Part shown: piece by piece, positions 58,513 to 64,000 of the stretch | Layout of the letters: each line of letters starts with the position of its first letter | Position numbering within the stretch: position 1 is the stretch's first letter | Assembly: GCA_001574975.1 (NCBI GenBank) | Contig: KQ965842.1 | Location: 1 to 64,000, forward strand | Origin: Gonapodya prolifera JEL478 | Taxonomy: Eukaryota; Monoblepharomycota; Monoblepharidomycetes; Monoblepharidales; Gonapodyaceae | Direction: 5' to 3' | DNA: 64,000 nt | Notes under the pieces: generated by a model | Told to the model about the DNA's origin: nothing | The model's database searches: none | What the model saw: only the letters and a program-made list of their open reading frames with translations | Translations under genes and position numbers: made by a program

Positions 58513-59313
58513 CACTCCTGGTTGGCGCCAGGGGGTATGCAGTAGCCTAGAGTCACGTCTGACTGGCGACTGCCCGCATGGAGGTCCCGACCTTGCTGGG
58601 GTGCCGGAACTCGGCTGGGGTTGTTGGACAGGAGGACCGGACTTTCTTTTGGCCAATTTCGAATGAAGTAACGTGATCGTCGTATCATTCCATTGTAATG
58701 GACTTGAGCCACATACATGCACGTATTTTTACACTGATTCGAGTCGCGAGTCTTGTCTGCTGCATGCAGTTGGAGTTGATGCACAAGACCTCATTTGACC
58801 GTACCTCACACCCACGCTCCTGTCGTGCGTCACCCGCGCTTACGCTCGGGCCACTCCCCTTCCTTGCTTGCCTTGCCTTCGCGACGTGACCAATTTTCGC
58901 GCAGACATAAGATCTTGAACATGCTACTTCGTGCGTGCAAATGTACAATGACGACTCTATTTGACTCCGAAAAACTACAGCTCAACAATCACAGTTACCG
59001 TCACACACACACACAAAAAAAAAAACTGAAATGCTTGGAAAACCCAAAGACAAGAAGCTGCATGGAATGCGTCAAAGGGTAATGTGACGATGAGATGACA
59101 GGACAGTGAGAATGGAGAGGAGCGAAGGCGAAGGCGTGAGTCGGGGGATGGTGAAGTGCCAGAGCGGGAAGGTGGGTGAAGTGGGGTGCGTTGTGGGCGA
59201 TGAATGTCGACCAGATGGCGTTGCAGAGCGGGGAGAGGTCATGGTATGAGTGCGGTGGCGAGGCGTCCCAGTGCATTTCCGAGGAGGAAATGATCGCCAA
59301 CTCACGAGATGGC
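58513..59313. other. Intergenic region, possibly with a further minus-strand exon
   Basis: Mostly non-coding. At about 59300-59080 a minus-strand frame (IISSSEMHWDASPPHSYHDL) could be a last exon of the unresolved gene to the right. A CACACACACAC/A-run tract lies at 59003-59025. Confidence 0.35.
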
Positions 59314-61396
59314 TCAGCGATGCGTGACCAACATCGGGGAACTCAGAGCTCCCGCACTCTCGTCCCCCCCGACGTTGATGGCCTTGGTGACGGAAATGTC
59401 CGTTTTGTATACGAAGGGTTCCTCTGTTGCTTGCGCCCAAGCCAGACCCGAAACTTGTAAACGCGACAATCAGACGCTAATCATTTCGAACAGTGAAGGC
59501 TGCACTCACGACAGTGACACCTCGCTTGGGGCTGCTTCGCACTGCGACGAGAACGGCCTCCAACAAACTAATGGTAGTCCCGATATCGAATCAAAAACTG
59601 AAGAACCAATGCAAGTATTCACATCGTCACCCACCCGTCCGGCATTTCCCGGATGTTCTCCTCTGGGTGCTCCTCGATAAGAAACCTTTCATCGTCCACG
59701 ACGACAAAGTAGTCCTGATCCGGTATGGCTTGCGCGTTGTGGGTCAGGCGAATGAATGGGGTCGGGTGACGTGGGGGTTGTCGGTCGCAGTCGTTCTGTG
59801 AGAACTCCAGCGGCATGTGGATCTGAATTTACTTATTCATAAGTCGCAGGCCAAACTCGTGTCGGTGGTCGTGGTTCGTGAGATCCCCTCGGAGGATTCC
59901 TTCAATGACAGTCCATCGGACTGCCGAAGGGCTTGTGAGAGACTTGCAATTTGTCAATGGTGACTTGCCAGGGCTTGCAGAAAAGGGGACTTGACCATAG
60001 ATTCTTGCAATTTTTCGGGTCTAGGGGGTCTAGGGGAATTTCAACGGTTGCAATTCCTGACAAGTGGGTTTCAATTTTACAGGTGCGGCAGAACTCTCCC
60101 CTTCACAACCCACTCCATGTGTGGGTTGCCCCCCTTGACAGGACTCAGGATCACCTCATCACCTTGTCGGACCACCTTTCCGGGCGGAGTGGGGTTGTCG
60201 TAAGTGGACTGGCGGGTTTCGCCCTGTGGGTGCCCGCCGGAACCAGCGTTCCCCTCGGCTCACTCGCCTTCGAGATTCCTCCGCGACGCGACGACTCGGG
60301 CTGTTCCATCCACATCGAGGTCTAGGGAGAGTGAACCAAGGACGGCGGATGTCAGGAGGAAGCGGAAGGAGTTGGCAGGGATGTGGAAGTTAAGTTCATG
60401 GACAGCGGAGGGATGGGGGAGGGAGGAGAGGAGGGAGGGTGAAAAATGTACGGTGGAGTGGAGTTTGGGACGTTTGGTACCAGAGAAAACGTAGCTTCAA
60501 TCTGTATTCTGGGAAAGATTGTCGTTCTAGTGCCCGAATCGAAGAATGCCCGCTCAAAGACAGTCCAATGACAAATGTCCACACATGAACTCTCGTTGTT
60601 TGTGCGGGAACCCAGCGGCTGGGCGGTGGGGGGAAGGGAAGCATTGTGGGACTTGGAGATGGAATGAGACCGCCGATGAGAGAGCGTTGTGGGATGGCAA
60701 AAGAAGGTATTGGAAGGTGCTGAGAAGCCAATGGGCAGATGGGAGAGTGGTGTGCTGGTCGAAAGAATGACTCCCGTTGATTACGCCTACGTAATAGGTG
60801 CTCGAGCACCATCGGAATAGCATAGTTGAGCATGTTCAGTGAGATAACCCACATGTTTGAGTCAATAATGCCAAAAATACTGTCGAGTAGGGACGGGGGC
60901 ATTATGGAGGCGGATGTTTTGGTTTTTGGTGTTTGCACACACATGGCATCCGGGCACTGCAAGGACAGAAACCTACATTGTCCCACAGCATGGCAAACAG
61001 GAAAGGCATTCTAGCGCGGGACGGGTTATCACGTTCAGGCACGGTGTTGCGGGGCAGCACCTCATCCGAATGAATTGAGCGCCACCAAAGTATCCGCCAG
61101 CTGTAATTCAATTCGGTGCTGTGTTGTTCCGCTGAACACCGAAGGCGCAATGAATGGTGGCGGCGGCGACCGACGTCCGGCGTCCAAACTTTGCACAGAC
61201 CCACACGAGGGGTACAAAGCTCCACGTCCAACTCCGGAACCCCTTGTTGGTAAGAAATAGAATGAGGCTGAAGGGATAGGAGTGCGGGGACGGGTGGTTT
61301 GTGATGTAGACGACGTGGATCTTGCGTCAGTTGGATAGATTTGACTTGAGACATGTCAGCTCCGTCACTTCGGGCACACGGAGCTGGTTCCCCCAC
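59314..61396 (-). CDS. Unrecognised minus-strand gene (unresolved exon model)
   Basis: Not recognised. Several minus-strand stretches have clear protein-like composition: LLDSIFGIIDSNMWVISLNM (about 60890), HWLLSTFQYLLLPSHNALSS (about 60690), VFERAFFDSGTRTTIFPRI (about 60550), DLDVDGTARVVASRRNLEG (about 60320), GKVVRQGDEVILSPVKGGNP (about 60170), WTVIEGILRGDLTNHDHRHE (about 59900), DYFVVVDDERFLIEEHPEEN (about 59715), LLEAVLVAVRSSPKRGV and VYKTDISVTKAINVGGDESA (about 59385), ending at a TGA at 59314. I could not chain the frames across splice sites, and plus-strand frames overlap parts of it. It may be one gene or two. Exact start and stop are not reliable. Confidence 0.35.
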
Positions 61397-61569
61397 TCTC
61401 CGATATGCTACTGCAGTGACTTGAGTCGTACAACGGTGCTGTTTTGGTCGCGAAGAATGATGACCCGCGCATTCCGGAACCTTTTCTTTGTGCCGGGTGG
61501 TCTATTCACCCACGACCGAAGGTATCACACCATCGCACTTCCCATCCCGTCCTACTCCCACTCGCATCC

Positions 61570-63464
61570 ATGTCTGTCACTCTCCCAGAAACATACAAGC
61601 GCCTCGTCATCGCCCGTGCGTATCCATCTCCCTGCTGCCATTCGCCCACTCCAATGCAACCGGACTCATCGTCGCTTTGAACCCCGTCCGTTTCAAAAGG
61701 CTTTTCCCCCAGTTTCGCAAAGGCGGCAGACGTCCAGGTTCTCCCAACCGCGCCGCTGCTGGAGGATCTTAAGAAGAGGCCAGATGCCATCTTGGTGAAG
61801 ATTACGTACACCAGTCCCAGAGCCAGCGACAGGAACGACAGGTAAGTCGCCGGACCCGCGCTCGTTCGACGGATTCTTGATGTCTAATTTGTGATTGTTT
61901 GAATTGCAGTAATGGAAACTACGGAAAGTTCGCCGGACTGTAAGTGGTGCCGCTCCCCGGGTTGTCCTTCTTCGAGAGTCCAACCCCATCCCGCCCCTCG
62001 ACACCGCCAGGCCCTTCCCCGCCGGATACGAAGGTGTGGGAGAGGTCATTGCCGTCGCGCCGGGCGTGAAAGACTTCAAAGCCGGTGACGCTGTCGGTCT
62101 ACTTCTCTTGTAAGTGGTCGTCTGACGAGCTTGTAGCTCCGCTACGCCCCTAATGTTTGCTCTTAGCTCCCGCGGTGGCGCCAGCGAGTACCTCGTCACA
62201 ACCGAGGACGAATGCTACCACATTCCCGTGAGTGCTTCCCTCTTCTAACCGTTATTCCGATATTACAAGCTCAACCTTCGACACTTCCTATCACCCACCT
62301 CACCAGTCCGCCACCCCTCCCTTTCTCACCTTCTTCAACGCCGGCCTGACTGCCATCCAGGGCCTCTTCCTCCCCGCCGGAGGCCATCTCTCCGTTCTTC
62401 CCGACAGCCCTTTGGCCAAATGTGAGACTGCCTCGACCTACTCTGAACACCGTTACTGTTATATACTCACAAGCACACACAATGGCACTCACGCAGACAT
62501 CCCCGAAAACGTCCCCTCGGACCCGGCCCAAGCCAAACCCAAAACCGTGCTCATCACCGCCGCCGCGGGTGGGGTCGGCGTCATGGCGTCCCAGTTCGCG
62601 CGTCTTGCCGGCCACAAGGTCATCGGTGTCGCCGGCGGGCCTGCCAAAGTCGAGTTCTTGCTCGTGGGTTGACGCTTGGCACCGACACCGCCTGTCCAAA
62701 CTGACCCTCTCCCATTGGTGATCACAGAAGGAGCTCAAGTGCGCCAAGGCCATCAACTACAAGGAATACCCGACCCCCGAGGCGCTCAAGGCCGCGATCC
62801 TCGAGGCCTCCCCCGAGGGCGTGGACGTTGTGTGGGACACGATCGGAGGCGAGACGGCCGTCGCCATGGCGCAGACCGTCAACAAGGGCGGACGGCAGGT
62901 TGTGATTGGAAAGATTTCTGGTGCGTTTCTCCCCCCTTTTGTGAGGTACGTTGGTCTGAGGAGACGTGCAAAGTGCTGACTGTGCTGCCTCGTGCTGTGT
63001 TGTGTTATTGTAGAGGGCTACGGCTCGGAAGAAGACGCCCAAAAGAAGGAAGCCTCCGAATCCCTCGGCGCTCGCAGCATCGCCGCTCTTCTTAACGCCA
63101 CCAACACCGCCACGGGCGAGAAGTCGCCCCGTGAGCGCGTGCGCGAGATCCTGGCCGTCCGTGGCGGGGAGCTCGGCGGGTTCCTCATGACCAACGATGG
63201 TGAGGACGGCAGGAAGAGGCAGGTCCGCTTCGCCGCCATCGAGGTCGGTTTGTGGGAGTCGGGCCTCCTGACCGGGTACACGGACGACAGGGAGGGATAC
63301 GTTGGGGTGAGTTTTGACGTGTGGGGAGGTGTGCAAATTGGCGGTGTGTGTGGTGCTAACGTCTTCTTGTGTCGTTTTTGAAGCTGGACAAGTATCCCAA
63401 CGCCGTGGAGTACCTTCACGCCGGAAAGAACATGGGCAAGATTGTGGTCAAGGTCCAGCCGTAA
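61570..63464 (+). CDS. MDR-type quinone/prostaglandin reductase (ZADH2/PTGR3-like)
   Basis: Start ATG 61570 (MSVTLPETYKRLVIA), stop TAA 63462-63464, about seven introns. Landmarks: AILVKITYTSPRASDRN, ARPFPAGYEGVGEVIAVAPG (GroES-like domain, no zinc-ligand set), KDFKAGDAVGLLL, GGASEYLVTTEDECYHIP, LTFFNAGLTAIQGLF, TVLITAAAGGVGVMASQFAR (Rossmann AxxGxxG NADPH site), CAKAINYKEYPTPEALKAAI, GVDVVWDTIGGETAVAMAQT, GGRQVVIGKISEGY and a tail YPNAVEYLHAGKNMGKIVVK. The pattern is that of the zinc-less ZADH2/PTGR3 branch of medium-chain reductases, which reduce double bonds of enones with NADPH. A conserved YGKFAG piece is near 61920. Substrate not known. Confidence 0.9.
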
Positions 63465-63634
63465 AACAGCATGCATTAACGTGTAGTGTGGTACCTTCGT
63501 CGAAAATTTACAATTGCTATTATTTGCAAATAAAACCCCCACATCCACGGAACCTGAAACCTCTCAAGTCGGAATACAATGCCATGTGGTGTGGTGTGTG
63601 TCCTGTCCTGCTCCCATTTCGCCCGCGGTAATGT

Positions 63635-64000
63635 CTACAGCGACATGCCGTAGACGTTGACGATGACGTACATCGTTTTGGACTCGTATTTGAACGTCGC
63701 GGAGCCTACAGAACGATACCGTGAGTTGGGTTATCTTGGGCTGCGTGGGGACCGGGAACACGACGCACCGTCGGTCGCGTTGTCCCAGTAGCACGACGAG
63801 GCGCAATGTAGGCCCGCGCCGTTGCGTTGCATGATAAGGCAGGTGACTGTGGAAGTGTCATGGGGGTGAAAGGAGTGAGGAGGGGAAGGTCAACAGAGTC
63901 TGGGTTCGGGGTGAGTGTGACAGCTTCTTCCAGAGAGTCCAGCCAGCGCAGGTGTCCGCTTTGAAGTATAAGTGTCCGCGTTCTGCGCGCGTAGGTCGCC
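63635..64000 (-). CDS. 3' end of an unrecognised gene, cut by the window edge
   Basis: Stop TAG 63635. The last exon codes [20 protein letters not shown] (then MSL). The one before it (about 63840-63770) could read [19 protein letters not shown] or an alternative frame. More coding-like sequence continues to base 64000. The Tyr/Val-rich strands and Cys residues suggest a small beta-rich, possibly secreted protein. Family not recognised; the rest is outside the window. Confidence 0.4.

Noticed and set aside
59951-60325. A 124-codon plus-strand frame ending CSIHIEV
   Set aside because: It is antisense to a minus-strand stretch with better protein-like sequence (DLDVDGTARVV, GKVVRQGDEVI), though neither strand is proven.
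1-64000. Virus-like or LTR elements, LINEs, CRISPR arrays
   Set aside because: No reverse transcriptase, integrase, capsid-type motifs, long terminal repeats or regular spacer arrays were seen on either strand.

Overview
The window looks like nuclear DNA of an early-diverging fungus, most likely a chytrid (inference). Genes are split by many short GT-AG introns (about 50-120 bp). Both strands are densely coded. The gene set includes fungal-type families: a Gcn4-type bZIP, an amphiphysin/Rvs167-like BAR-SH3 protein, Pet191, a P450 and a xi-class glutathione transferase. It also includes families unusual in Dikarya: a MIF tautomerase, an aromatic-amino-acid decarboxylase and a DUF1206 membrane protein. 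I saw no virus-like element, LTR, CRISPR array, tRNA or rRNA.

Layout. 1-2.3 kb: an unrecognised minus-strand gene with a UBA-like segment, cut by the window edge. 2.9-4.5 kb: a secreted YVTN/YncE-type beta-propeller. 4.8-10.7 kb: a full-length ABCB (P-glycoprotein-type) transporter, and at 11.6-13.2 kb a broken tail copy of it. 13.8-14.7 kb: a small secreted Lys/Asp-rich protein. 15-17 kb: a xi-class glutathione transferase whose first intron holds a 96-base G homopolymer. 17.3-20.2 kb: an unrecognised gene and a DUF1206 protein. 20.6-25.9 kb: an aromatic-amino-acid decarboxylase, a MIF/D-dopachrome-tautomerase homologue and a class III aminotransferase in a tight trio. 27.2-28.9 kb: YIP1/YIPF5. 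29.3-31.2 kb: a nuclear protein with a SUMO-interacting motif. 32.1-36.4 kb: a membrane/coiled-coil locus with an acidic partner. 37.5-41.8 kb: a DDHD-domain phospholipase. 42.3-43.5 kb: a bZIP factor. 43.8-44.2 kb: a small basic protein. 46.2-47.5 kb: a C2H2 zinc-finger factor. 48-50.9 kb: a cytochrome P450. 51.3-53.1 kb: a BAR-SH3 protein. 53.4-55.6 kb: homogentisate 1,2-dioxygenase. 55.8-58.0 kb: proteasome subunit alpha-1, divergent from Pet191 (58.1-58.5 kb). 59.3-61.4 kb: an unresolved minus-strand gene. 61.6-63.5 kb: an MDR-type quinone/prostaglandin reductase. 63.6 kb to the end: the tail of one more gene.

Most genes are unrelated housekeeping or metabolic loci. The exception may be the decarboxylase-MIF-aminotransferase trio. 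Its second and third genes start back to back 146 bp apart, and all three could act on aromatic amino acids or amines. Homogentisate dioxygenase lies 28 kb away. Introns were placed by eye, so internal boundaries are approximate. Outer start and stop codons were read directly unless an entry says otherwise.
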